The position numbers were made by a program, and so were the translations under genes. Under the pieces are notes generated by a model, which did not search any database, had not been told where the DNA came from, and worked only from the letters and a program-made list of their open reading frames with translations. Shown here in pieces: positions 53,955 through 64,000 of a DNA stretch of 64,000 bases. The DNA comes from Dirofilaria immitis (lineage: Eukaryota; Nematoda; Chromadorea; Rhabditida; Onchocercidae), in NCBI GenBank assembly GCA_024305405.1, contig JAKNDB010000104.1:1302001-1366000 (forward strand), read 5' to 3'. The first letter of the stretch is position 1. Each line of letters begins with the position of its first letter.

Positions 53955-56373
53955 ATGGAATTAAGCAATGTTAGTATAATTACGAATGATATAAGCACAA
54001 CCCTATCCGCAGTTTCTGATGTAGTGAAAGAAATACCAACACTTGAACCAAGTTGCTATATTATTAATACAAAGCACTTGGTTGAACGTTTATGGCTTGT
54101 AACAATTCTTGGCTCAACTGTTAGCACTATCAGTATTATTGAGAATGCTTTCTTATTCATAATTTTTGTCACCAGTAAACAACATCGTCGTAGTCATTCG
54201 CTATATTTATTACTTCTGGCACTTACTGATCTATTCATCAGTTTAACTTACATATTAATAATGTCTATAAAAGTTCTCTATGAATACAATGAATGGCTTT
54301 TAATGAAAAAAGTTTGGTAAGTTTCTATCGCCATCCGAATTTTTTGAAAATTAAAAAGAGTTTTGACAGGAAAAAGAAAAAGAAAGAAGTTAAAATATCT
54401 TTGAATCATTTCTTAGTAAAAAAAAAAAACCTTTTCATGCTAACAACAGCGCTAATTAATCAATCAAAAATAAATACTATTTCAGGATGTCTTATGTAGT
54501 ACCAATGATGACAATGTCACATGTTGCCATAACATCGTCATCATTTCTTATCGTTTTCGCTACTGTAGAAAGATTCTGTATAACCGCTTCAAGTCGTTAT
54601 GTCGAATTTTTACAGAATAATCGTTGCTACATTGCTTTAATAGCAGTACTAATTGGTGTATTTACCAAGGGAACATTATTATTTGAGATCAAGGTTGGTA
54701 CAAATTTTTATTAATCAAAGAGTTATTTATCAATAACTTTTTAATTTTAAAAATTATAATATAACTTATAAGGAGAGTTATAAATAGAATTCTAATTCAT
54801 AAATCAGATCCCTACCATGGAACATTCTTTTATTCATCATCAACTAAACATTATTTAAAAAATAGTAAATAAATTTTTGTTTCATTCGCTTTTTCGATTA
54901 ATCATGATTCACACTTCTTATCTTTAGTTTACAATGATACTGATCGAAGTTTCTGGGTTATAAGTCATGAGTCTTTCTACTAGGCTTAATTTGCAGTCGG
55001 AATGTATCATTTTAACTGAATATCTAAGTCGAAAATATAATAGAGAAGTTTATCGTTTATTAGTTCTACCTGGATAATTCAAATTTACAGCCAGTTCATG
55101 TTTTAAATTGCATTGGAACACTGAATGAATATCATTTGGAATTAACCACACTTGTGATTTACAACGAGCATTACAAACTGTTCCGTTTTTGGTTCCGTAA
55201 TATCGTTACTATTCTATTCCTGTTTTTCACATTAATGTTTCTGAATGCTCGAATTGTCAACGAGCTGAGGAAAAATTTCTTGGCTGAAAAGCATAATGTC
55301 GAATCAACGCGTACTACTAATGCCAAGGAGCGAAAAGTTTGTTTCAAATTTTTAAAAATTTTGAATGAAATAAATTATGTATTGTAAGAATCTTCTGATA
55401 ACATTTAAAAGCACTTCAATATTTTTATCAGCTAATAATCCTATGATTTACATTATATCAATTATTTTTTGCATTGGGATTTCTTCCTTAGTTTATTCAA
55501 GACCGTGACGATATTCTTAGTTGTATTATAAGTCGGATTCAGTTGATGCAAAGTAAATATACCATCAGTTTGCTGCAAAAATGGTTTAGATGATATATCT
55601 AAAAAAATATGATGAAAATAGCTTGAATTTATTTCTTCATTGATGTCGAGTAATTTCCAGGCTCGAATTCGAGCAGCTACACGGACGCTAATGTTTGTTG
55701 CGTGTACTTATCTTTTAGCAAATATGCTCAATGTTATCATAACTATTTGGGAGCATACCGATGCTAAATCACTTTTCAGCAGGTAAAATCTTTTAAAAGA
55801 AAAGAATTTCAAAATTCAAAAAACTTGAAATTAAATTGGAAATTCAATTCGAGTTTCAATTTCATATTTGCTAAATCAAATTCTAATTTTTAGTTATTCT
55901 CACCTAATTCCAAATTATTGTTTTTTTCGAAAAATTTATGAAAGTTGTAGTTTATTTTAAGGTTTAATTAACAACACTTCATCCTAATTATTAAATCAAA
56001 CTTTCTCTTCCTATCTGTTCAAAACTATTGATATATACTAAAAAGCTGGTTTGAGAGTCAAAACTGTTAATTAGATTGAAGAGCTAATTCATATATAGAA
56101 GATAATTAAATTTATAGTACGTAAACTTCTGAACTTTTTTTCAGCTTCTTGGATTTCTATATCTTCAGTGTTGATACAGTATCGTTGTTGACCATTGTAG
56201 CGTGCACTTTACGATTGCCCATCTATGCAAGTTGTCAACCGTCACTTCGTGCCGAAATGATTCATTTTGCAACAGCATTTTGTAAAAGGCCGAGAGACTT
56301 GAATGACGAACGTAATGAAGCACAACTAATTAATCACAATGGTATTATCAATGACACACCATTGAATGAATAA
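53955..56373 (+). CDS. Rhodopsin-like GPCR, neuropeptide (FMRFamide-type) receptor-like, 5 exons
   Basis: Exons: 53955-54316, 54486-54693, 55091-55336, 55661-55782, 56145-56373. Phases agree and the sum is 1167 nt (388 aa). The N-terminus is extracellular with potential N-glycosylation (NVS). Seven hydrophobic segments follow: TM1 with IIENAFLFIIFVTS (the N of TM1), TM2 with LLLALTDLFISLTYI (the LxxxD of TM2), and TM3 ending VERFCITAS, where ERF replaces DRY. TM5 is followed by NARIVNELRKNF, TM6 has FVACTYLLANMLNVII, and TM7 ends LRLPIYASCQ in place of NPxxY. The intracellular NARIVxELR and the (S/L)RLPxY ending resemble nematode FMRFamide-receptor-like orphan GPCRs. The ligand is unknown. 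AATAAA at 56501-56506 is a plausible poly(A) signal. The gene is intact. Confidence 0.85.
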
Positions 56374-58459
56374 GAAAAAATTAAGAAGCAGAAAAATATG
56401 CTAATTGCAGATGTTCGCTGATTAAGTTAATAGTAGTCTATTAAATAGCTCTCTGATAATCGGTGAGATTTGAAAATTTTTATCTTAAATTATGATAAAA
56501 AATAAAGTAATTCTCTACTCCATATGTACCATCTATTTTATTTATTACTTTTTCTTTTTGTATATAGCTCATATCATACCGGTAAATAATAAATAATCAT
56601 GTTATAAGGCACTACTTATTCATGAAAGTCTTGCTAAATATATAAGCAAAGGTATTGAATTCAACAAACGCGGCAGTTTTTCAGATGAGAGTATCACGAA
56701 TATCTAACTGCCAAATACCACAATTATTCTTATTTTTAATCAATATATATATATATATATATATACATATACTTTTAAAAGGAAGTTTATTTTATTCCTC
56801 AGCAAATAAAAATAACTCAATACGATGAATGAAGGAGCAGGATGTTAACATTACCATGGCATCTAGGGAATTCATCCTAAAGAATTTCAATTTATTTTTA
56901 TTGCAACAATTAACCGAATCGTGATGTTTGGTTTATTAATTGGTGAACTCTTCATGGTGATAATAGTGTAACAATTTGATTTGTCGAATAATCTCATAGA
57001 TAGAACTTAGCAAGTTCTAAATAACAACAGTGATATTTCTCAAGTATCGAGAAACCTATACTTTACCTATACTGTTGTCCTGCGTAATATCGGGAATAAC
57101 ATATCGAGGATATTGACAGTATTTTTGATTTATATATATAATATACAATAATAAAATTTTATGACTTTGTTGACATGTATCTCCAATATTTAATATTAAT
57201 TTTGCTGAATATTGATGATATCATTGACGAATTCTTTTGAATTAGCAATTTTTTAATTAATATTATTTAAATACTTATGACTGCTGGTCATTTAAATGTT
57301 TATTTAAGCGTTACATCTTAAATCACAAAAAATTAAAATGCTAAATTAAGAAATACTTCTTTATCAAAAATATTACCAGAAAATCTGTTTTGGTAATAAT
57401 ATTTAATTATTTTTTACTAAGTTAACAGTATTTGAATAATGATTGTTTTACCAATAGTTCTGACAAAAGGTAATCTCTTAACGAGTAGTCTGACAAAGCT
57501 TTTTCTTAGTAGCTAATTATTTCAGGAAAGAAGAAATGACAATTTTGAGTTAAAGTATGTTGAGAAAAGCATAACTAACTAAAAAATTTAAAACAACGTA
57601 TTTGGAGATTTTATCCTTCCAAATTGTAAATAAATTTGAAAGCAGTTTAAGCCCAATTTAAATTTCACAGCGTAAACAAAATTTTCATAAAAATCACTTC
57701 AAATTATATAAAAGCATTTATTAGTAATAATATCGGTCTTTTAATAATTTGTATCAAGGTTGGTCGTTGTGTTATAAATTCATACTTCATTTGTTCCAGA
57801 AATCCCATTGGGCAAAATTTATTAGAATACTCAATTTATTGCTTTTTCGAGCTTCAAAAATCGACTTTTCAAAATTTGACAAAAGTTGCACCAATTTTTA
57901 CGACGAACACTTTGCTGTGACTTCGAGCTGAAGTATCGAGAGTTCGAACAATAATTTCTATATGCTTACTAATCTGAAATGATATTCTTCTAGCCCAATT
58001 ATATTAATTTTCAAAGTTTCTTATATATTCGATTATATATTCAACTGTTCCACACGACTATTTCAAAAAGTTTTCTTATTTTCTCCCAAATTTTGTGAAA
58101 TTATCTCTTGTTGAATATCAAATAAAAGAAGCGCATAATTTATTATTACAAAAATATCAATAATAAATAACTAAATACGATATGCAAATAGATTGCAAAT
58201 ATTTTACAGTCTTTTGCATCAGAGAATGTATGCTATAACTTGGAAAAGCTGTCTGTAGACCAACTAATAATTTTGATAATGCTGGAATATTCAGTATGAA
58301 ATCTGATATAAATGACAAAATAATTTATTGTCATGAGATAGTGAATTGCTTTTAATGGTATTATAACTGGATGTATGGCAAAAATTTTGGAGTTCAAAAA
58401 TTTGAAGGAATCCTTTTTTCGGGCATCAACAAATTGCCAACATCAAAAACGGAATCAAT
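56374..58459. other. Intergenic region
   Basis: The 3' flank of the GPCR and the 5' flank of the small membrane protein gene, with an (AT)n run at 56744-56764. A patch at 57,790-57,930 has overlapping open frames on the plus strand after a good acceptor (TGTTCCAG), but none joins in phase to a neighbour. I do not call a gene there. Confidence 0.45.
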
Positions 58460-60224
58460 ATGCTCATCAATTCAACAAATTTAGCTGTAATAACGATTTT
58501 GTATATTTTGGCAACATCAATAATAATAGTTTTTCTATTCATACAATGTACGACTAAAAAAAAAGTAATGATTCATCGGAGAAATACATGTTCTGATCTA
58601 AGACTATATTTCATTAATTTAAAATTATAATAATAATACCGCCGGAAAATACCACTATTGATTTATTTTTGAATTAAATAAAAAGTCTAGAAGGTAGCGA
58701 ATAAAATCACCCAACATTGCTTACGTGTTTAATTATTTTCAATTTTTTAACTTACTAAATTTCTGCAATTTTCAACGGCAAATAGCATATTTAAGTCCAA
58801 TTATTTTGTATTCATACCAATCTGCTTGCAGTCGATTGAACCTTCTTCTGTTCAGAAATTTTTTAATGGGCATTTAAAATAAAATTGATTTCATCAGTGA
58901 AATTAACTTTCAGAAGAAATAGTATGAAAATTAAAAGACACTGTAGAAAAAGAAACCAATGAAACCAGAACTGAACAAGCTTCAATCGGTAATGTAATTC
59001 TTGATTAACATATATGAATGAGTTTTGTTTAGCTATAAATATGAATGAATAATGAATTTTAAGAAAAAATTCAATACTTTTATTGAAATTTAATAGTTTC
59101 TGATGACAAATTAATGGATAAATTTACTAGTTAGAAGTTTTGTTTAGCTATAAAGAATGAAAGAACAAGTTATCTTTCATTAAGTTAAATTAAAGTTATA
59201 GATCCGAGAAGTTCTGCACTCAAAAATACAACGTTAGACATGATTGGAGCATCACAAAAAATCGTTCTTGATTCGAAAATTATGGTAAGTTATCTTGTTT
59301 CTCAACATGGAACAATGGAAAATATTACAGAGTTTAAGTGTTGTCTTCTATATTATAATTTTTACTACAATTTTCTAACATTACTTTTCAAGAACCATAA
59401 AATTTTTTCATATCGTAGAAGAACCTTTACCATTCCCCAAAAATTTATTCGACGGAACTTTTTGCATGCAAAATTATTTCAGAAATAATTTTTAGATACA
59501 AGAGAAGCAAAATCTTAATCGAGCACTTATGGATACTCTGAGAGTCTTACAAGTAATTTTTTTAAAAATTTTCACAGCTATGATAATTTGGTAAATGAGT
59601 TAAGGTAACTGTATGGAACTTCATGTTATGAATTCAATCATTTCTTTCTAAATAATTTTGATTATGCTAACATTTTAGAAACTTTTTATAAAATTGCAGG
59701 AAAGTAATAAAAGAATGCAAACGGTACGTAATTTAAATATTGTTAATTAAACAATTTCTAATTTACAGCATCGTTTTACTTTCGCAATTCTTATCATAAT
59801 TCTATTTTTTTCCATATATATATATATTTACTATTTACCTTAACCAAGTTTCTCAACTTTTTCTATGAGCTTTCCTTGCTTCATAGCAAGGGTTTATTGT
59901 ATTGCATTAAAATGCAATAAAACTGCTCGTCAGAGTGCGCTTAATAATAATTACCTATTTCAAAAAGATTAAAATGCTAGGCAGTTTTTTTAAATTAAAT
60001 TTTATACATCTGAAATGATCGATGGAATTGCAGAGATAACTTTTTAAGTCCATTACTTTATTTTAATGTTTCAAAGATTATTCTCTATCACTAAAATTTA
60101 AAAGAGCTAATTTCATTTTCTCTAAGAAGCGTCAAAATTTTAATGTGATATTAAAATTAAAAAATTACAGGAAGAAACTACGGAAAAGTCAACAATTGTT
60201 AGCAGAAGGCAACGTATTGGATAG
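58460..60224 (+). CDS. Small single-pass membrane protein (paralogue A), several short exons
   Basis: The first exon, 58460-58564, encodes 35 aa dominated by one hydrophobic helix (NLAVITILYILATSIIIVFL) ending CTTKKK. Downstream exons with matching phases are 59202-59284 (DPRSSALKNTTLDMIG, then KIVLDSKIM), 59496-59552 (IQEKQNLNRALMDTLRVLQ), 59700-59723 (ESNKRMQT) and 60171-60224 (EETTEKSTIVSRRQRIG, stop). An exon near 58951-58988 ending in phase 1 (EKETNETRTEQASI) joins the second group, but its own start, and its link to the membrane exon, are unresolved. The tail looks helical and charged, possibly coiled-coil. The same helix exon and the 19-codon exon recur at 62721 and 63153. The family and function are unknown to me. 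The first exon might also belong to a different gene. Confidence 0.5.
59020..59155. repeat. Direct repeat of 19 bp in an intron
   Basis: AGTTTTGTTTAGCTATAAA occurs near 59022 and again near 59137, about 115 bases apart, each followed by an AATGAA-rich stretch. It is a local duplication in the intron of the small membrane protein gene. Confidence 0.6.
59874..59919 (+). repeat. Two adjacent hairpins
   Basis: CCTTGCT (59874-59880) pairs with AGCAAGG (59885-59891) around TCAT. Then TATTGCATT (59900-59908) pairs with AATGCAATA (59911-59919). They lie in the intron before the last exon of the small membrane protein gene. Back-to-back stems might be a structured intronic RNA or chance. Confidence 0.5.
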
Positions 60225-60425
60225 AAAATTGGAAAAGCCAAAAATGACAAGACTTAATGTTATAACTCGAGATATTACTGTATTATTACTTCTGATAAAA
60301 TGAAAATAGATGAATTGAGTATCTACAGTAGTTAACTAATTAATTATCAATATCTAATGATTAGTTTAATTTTATTAGCTGAATAGTTTGATTCATTATT
60401 GAATCCGAATGATTCATTATTTGAT

Positions 60426-60430
60426 CAAAC
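60426..60430. repeat. Left target-site duplication of the solo LTR
   Basis: CAAAC immediately precedes the LTR and is repeated exactly at 61141-61145. A 5-bp duplication is typical of LTR-retrotransposon integrase. Confidence 0.85.
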
Positions 60431-60647
60431 TGTTGGCGAAACCGAAACATGTTTATAGTTGTATACAGATAAAATGTTAAAGAGGACATTAAAGTAAATA
60501 ACGCGTCAAAATTATGAGATCATTAAGCTAAGAGGGTACAGATATAAAGATGTTCTCAATCAAAGCACTAGATTCACTTACTGGCCCACAAAATGAAGTC
60601 AACTAGTCTAGAGTTGACAAGCCCAAGGACATATAAGGGAGAGATTG

Positions 60648-60669
60648 TGTTTAATTACCCCAATTTGAG
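60648..60669 (+). other. SL1 spliced-leader-like sequence inside the LTR
   Basis: Aligned without gaps to the 22-nt nematode SL1, 19 positions agree, including the block GTTTAATTACCC and the terminal TTTGAG. The bases after it are GAAC, not a GT donor, so this is not an SL RNA gene. It lies about 10-15 bases downstream of a TATA-like word. Confidence 0.7.
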
Positions 60670-60672
60670 GAA

Positions 60673-60750
60673 CAACTCGACGATCAAGCGGGAACAGTTA
60701 TCGACGACATCCCAGGTTCAACTCGACAGTTAGGTGGGAGCAGTTGATCC
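60673..60750. repeat. Imperfect tandem duplication in the LTR
   Basis: CAACTCGAC...GGGA.CAGTT occurs at about 60673-60700 and again at about 60719-60746 with several substitutions. Further TTCGAC words follow. Repeats like this are common in LTR U3/R regions. Confidence 0.6.
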
Positions 60751-61140
60751 GAGAACTCAAATTCAGTGCAACGGTTGCAGTTCTGTACAGTCCGGCATAG
60801 TTTATAGCAGCAGTTCGACGTAATTCGACAAAAGCAACAATTTCGACGACAATTCAATGTAACAGGAACCGCAGTACAAAGGTAGAGGAAGCAGCAGTGG
60901 CGATACGAAAGAAGGACGATAGATCCGGATGAGAAAGCATTAAGGTATTTAGTCGTATTCTGGATTTTTCTGTATTCGTATTCTTTAGTCTTCCTATGTA
61001 TTTCACATTAGGTTCAGAATGTTGTATTGGTATGATATTGCATTTATAGTGCCGTATAAACCCAGTATAGAAAATTCTCTCCTCTTATTCGAAAGAGAGA
61101 AATTTAAAAATTACCTTTCGTTACCTCGTTTTTGCCAACA

Positions 61141-61145
61141 CAAAC
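61141..61145. repeat. Right target-site duplication of the solo LTR
   Basis: CAAAC follows the LTR end (GCCAACA) and matches 60426-60430 exactly. Confidence 0.85.
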
Positions 61146-62720
61146 AGATAAATTAAAAGTGATCGAATATGTAAATCAATAATTAGAGCAGTTATTTTAG
61201 TCTGATTTTAATTGCTTAACCATTTATTTTATTACTTGATTTATTATTGGTTAATACATAATCTATAGATTTTTTATAACCGGAGGATCAATTAATTCGA
61301 ATTATATATGGCTGAATGTTATCCAGTCGGCATTTTACTTATGTTAATTTCTCCAGTGATACAAATCAACTTTTCTTTTCATTTTTTAAAAAATTATTTT
61401 CAATAAACCAAAATATATGAATTAAGAATATAATTTATATCTATCAATAAGGATTAATTTTTAAAATTTCTACGACTGTTAAAATTGAATCCAACTATAT
61501 TTGACTTTGTTGATAGCCCATTTCTCCTGATGGATCAGTCAGTACTTTCCCAGCAAAAAAACATTTGCAATAAAGAAAGGCAAGGAAGGAAAGGAAAGCA
61601 TATCATAAAAAAAGAATTAAAAATAATTTTTTAACTTCTAATATAATTGAATAAAAACAATAGAATTCAGGTTCTTATTTAATTTTATGAAAAATTTACT
61701 AATCGAGTTTAGTATTATTTATTGATTCTTCAGTGATACTTCTTACATCATTTAATAATTCACTTCGTGTCGTTTATCCTCAACAAACAATCATTTTCAT
61801 CTCACCGATTTATAAGAATAAAGAAGATACCGATTTATAAAGGTAAAGAGGATACGGTATCTATGTCAATTAAAGAACAGATTAGGATTGAATAATCACG
61901 CAATTAGCTGTTGCATATTTCAATTATTGCAATTTTAATTTAGCAAATGAAGAATGTGGGTTACTGTTGAGTCAGAGCGAACGAACAAAGTTGCATCATT
62001 TTGTAACTTATGTTAGAATGAAATATATTGGCAGTAATCTCTATTTTAAAAGATATCTTCAAATGATTCCTTCCATCTTTATTATTTATCGCCTTTTTAA
62101 AAATAATTATATTAGAAGTCAATTATATTAGAAGAAGGCCTTTTAAAAAAAAATAAAAAAAACAGTGAATTTCATATAAAAATGCGAATTAATTGGAATA
62201 GAAAATCTGTATAAATACTCAAATCACAAAAAATATGTAGATTTTTTTAAATTGATTTATGGTTACTCGATGGGGTGCGAAGCAGCTAATTGCTGGTAAT
62301 TTATATATTATATTGAAAACCTAAGACGATATTGGAAATAAACGAATGAAAAAATCAAAAATAGGAAGTTGAAAAATAATTACAGTATGATAAGGCATCA
62401 TATAGTTATAATTTAAATAAACCAGTCGTTTTATAACAACATTCAGAGCAATATTAATGCTGATAATCAAATTTTTTTGAATTAATTTAGTAAAACCGGT
62501 AGAGTTGCTGAAAAAATAGTTTTATCAAATTTTTAATTACGATAAGGAAAGATATAAGTAATGATTATTTAATTGAGTCGAGAAGTAAAAATATACTCAT
62601 GAAGAAGAGTGCAATAAGTTTGCTTGTAGTATCCTTGAAATGATTAAATAACCTAATTTGATCCATTTTATTAATTCCCTTCTTTTTAAAGTTTACAATC
62701 GATAAATGAAATGAAGCATA
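61146..62720. other. Intergenic region with small local duplications
   Basis: No gene seen. An imperfect 25-bp tandem pair starting ACCGATTTATAAG lies at about 61806-61855, and AATTATATTAGAAG is repeated at about 62105-62133. Otherwise it is AT-rich filler. Confidence 0.45.
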
Positions 62721-63209
62721 ATGTTTATTGCCATAGCAAATTTTGTTGCACAAATAATTTTACTCGTTGTATCAACAATAACAATCGTTTTATCAATCGC
62801 TGGATGTTACTCAAAAAAAGTATTAAAAGTTCTTTTTATTTTTTTAAATTTGTCTCTTTTTCTTTGAATAACATTTGACAACTTAACTTTTCAATAAATT
62901 AAAAAGCTTTTCATCTTTTGATTAACTTTAAAATGTGCAAAGGAACCATTTAAAAATTTGTGGTTGATTAAAAAAGTGAAAAAATACAGAAAGTAGTTGA
63001 CAATTATATTACAGTTCGCCTTATTATTTTCAAGATTACCTTCACGGACAATCCATTTTGGATTCTGCCAAAGGATATAATTTACTGATAGTAACGTTGC
63101 TTCGATTGTTTCAATATGTGAATATTTCGTCTTTTAAGATATGTAGTTTCAGAGAGAACAGAAAAGCATATTCGATAAAGCGCTTGACAATACAATGGAA
63201 ACATTTAAG
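62721..63209 (+). CDS. Small single-pass membrane protein (paralogue B), partial model
   Basis: The first exon, 62721-62819, encodes 33 aa with one hydrophobic helix (ANFVAQIILLVVSTITIVLS) ending CYSKK, aligned with the first exon of the gene at 58460 (shared N7, central hydrophobic run, C..KK end, phase-0 donor). Exon 63015-63090 reads SPYYFQDYLHGQSILDSAKG, then YNLLI, and ends in phase 0. Exon 63153-63209 is 19 codons (REQKSIFDKALDNTMETFK), the same length and phase as 59496-59552. The first and second exons do not join in phase (0 against 2). A small exon near 62943-62965, another donor at the Cys codon, or a missing base could explain this. The 3' end may include the lysine-rich frame at 63693-64000. 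Function unknown. Confidence 0.45.
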
Positions 63210-63692
63210 GTGCAATTTCTGAAATTGTTTTTTTGTTTAAATTGATCATTTATGTGTTGATAAACATCGCACGGAACAAAACAAAAATGACAAGATTATT
63301 AGTATACAACATTTTGCTTAACAATTTTTGACTAGACCAGTTTGTAATTGATTAACATCTTTAAGCTATCTGAAATAAGCTTTAGTTATTTTAAGTTGAA
63401 TAAAGTAAATTCTTAATAAGCCGTTTGGCTTTTCGGCTATCCCACTATTTATTAATTTATGCAAACTATTTTTCTTTGTATTACTCACAGACCCTGTAAT
63501 TTTGTAAAACTTATTTGTAGTCTTCAAAATAGCAATATTCTGAATTTTTTTGTTTTTCATTGATTGACTAATAGAAAGCAAAGAAATGAATTTACGACTG
63601 ATAAAATTAGCATAATCGATATTTTATTCATAAATTTTTAAGAAATCAAAACTGAAAATTATTTAAAATAATTTATATTCTAACAAGTACTA

Positions 63693-63995
63693 ATGGTTTC
63701 GAAAGCAATCACCCGTAAAACAGAAAAATTAGGCTGCGAAAAAGTTGGAAGTGAAAAATTAAAGCAAGACAAGCACAATAAAAACATTTAAATAATGTTA
63801 CAAAATATCAAAGGAAAAAAGAGAAGTCAGCAATAAAAAGCTATCATCCAAGTAAATTTGAAGTCGACACTGGAAGAAAGCTTAGAAATATAGATGGAAA
63901 CAAATCAAGAATCGATACCAGAGGAAAATCGAAAATGTATTCTGAAACTGGACAAGAAATTAGAGTAAGAGTGAATTGGAAAGTAAAATGAATGA
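63693..63995 (+). CDS. Lysine-rich open frames near the right edge, possible exons
   Basis: An ATG at 63693 opens MVSKAITRKTEKLGCEKVGS and further Lys/Glu-rich residues to a TAA near 63789. A different frame then runs from about 63783 with RKKEKSAIKSYHPSKFEVDT, continuing in Lys/Arg/Gly-rich sequence to a stop near 63993. A good donor (ATTAGA/gtaaga) lies near 63963. The two frames are one step apart, so either two exons, another missing base or chance. It may be the 3' part of the small membrane protein gene at 62721. Confidence 0.3.
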
Positions 63996-64000
63996 AAGAA

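Larger units (their letters stand above)
60431..61140. mobile_element. Solo LTR of an LTR retrotransposon (710 bp)
   Basis: The segment begins TGTTGGCGAAAC and ends GTTTTTGCCAACA, giving the TG...CA ends and short inverted termini (TGTTGGC/GCCAACA) of an LTR. It is bounded by a perfect CAAAC target duplication. No gag-pol frame or second LTR lies in the flanks, so the internal part was probably removed by LTR-LTR recombination. Its base composition is clearly richer in G+C than its surroundings. It has a TATA-like ATATAAGG at 60631-60638, an SL1-like stretch at 60648-60669, and an imperfect duplication of about 46 bp (60673 and 60719). The superfamily (BEL/Pao or Gypsy) cannot be settled without pol. 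Confidence 0.85.

Noticed and set aside
57749..57931. Open frames after the TGTTCCAG acceptor
   Set aside because: Several frames are open at once, and none joins in phase to the small membrane protein exons.
60600..60700. Possible SL RNA gene
   Set aside because: The SL1-like block is not followed by a GT donor or an Sm-site context, and it lies within a well-bounded LTR.
60710..60730. GGTTCAACTC as a tRNA T-arm
   Set aside because: No acceptor stem or anticodon arm can be folded around it; it is part of the LTR's internal duplication.
1..64000. tRNA, rRNA, CRISPR arrays, bacterial operons or viral genes
   Set aside because: No cloverleaf boxes, rRNA-like blocks or regularly spaced repeats were seen. 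All supported genes are spliced animal genes.

Overview
The window is eukaryotic and almost certainly from a nematode. By eye it is roughly three quarters A+T. Genes are split into short exons with GT-AG introns (two GC-AG) and are separated by long, nearly gene-free AT-rich stretches full of (AT)n, (ATT)n and (ATGA)n runs. An LTR carries a close relative of the nematode SL1 spliced-leader sequence. The gene set (an amnionless homologue, a synaptotagmin, an LPGAT1-type acyltransferase, a DGAT2-type acyltransferase and a neuropeptide-type GPCR) fits a nematode. Placement in the spirurid/filarial group is only a guess. All gene models were built by hand from reading frames, splice sites, intron phase and family resemblance. 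Exon ends may be off by a base or two.

Layout: (1) 83-6878 (+), an 11-exon amnionless homologue of 434 aa, the membrane partner of cubilin-type endocytic receptors. (2) 8388-19582 (-), a 10-exon synaptotagmin of 427 aa with a degenerate C2A and an intact C2B. (3) 19583-29337, about 9.7 kb with no gene I can support. (4) 29338-32690 (-), a type II membrane protein with two thrombospondin-type-1-like repeats. (5) 32691-34792, the divergent intergenic region between (4) and (6). It is richer in G+C and holds a perfect 36-bp palindrome and a possible 57-aa ORF. (6) 34793-42785 (+), an LPGAT1-like acyltransferase. Its 4.4-kb sixth intron contains, on the opposite strand, a DGAT2/MOGAT-like acyltransferase (37191-38723 or further). 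Three apparent one-base deletions fall in these two genes. (7) 42786-53954, 11 kb without a convincing gene, with a dispersed 38-bp inverted repeat. (8) 53955-56373 (+), a complete 5-exon rhodopsin-like GPCR of 388 aa. (9) 58460-60224 and 62721-63209 (+), two related small single-pass membrane protein genes in tandem. Between them lies a solo LTR (60431-61140) with a perfect 5-bp target-site duplication. (10) A lysine-rich open frame runs to the right edge.

How the genes relate: the two acyltransferases share a glycerolipid theme (acylation of lysophospholipid or monoacylglycerol, and of diacylglycerol) and are physically nested, so transcription of one runs antisense across the other. Amnionless (receptor-mediated endocytosis), synaptotagmin (vesicle fusion) and the GPCR (neuropeptide signalling) are independent genes. 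The most unusual signals are the SL1-like sequence inside the LTR, the nested acyltransferases with clustered frame breaks, and the tandem small-membrane-protein pair.
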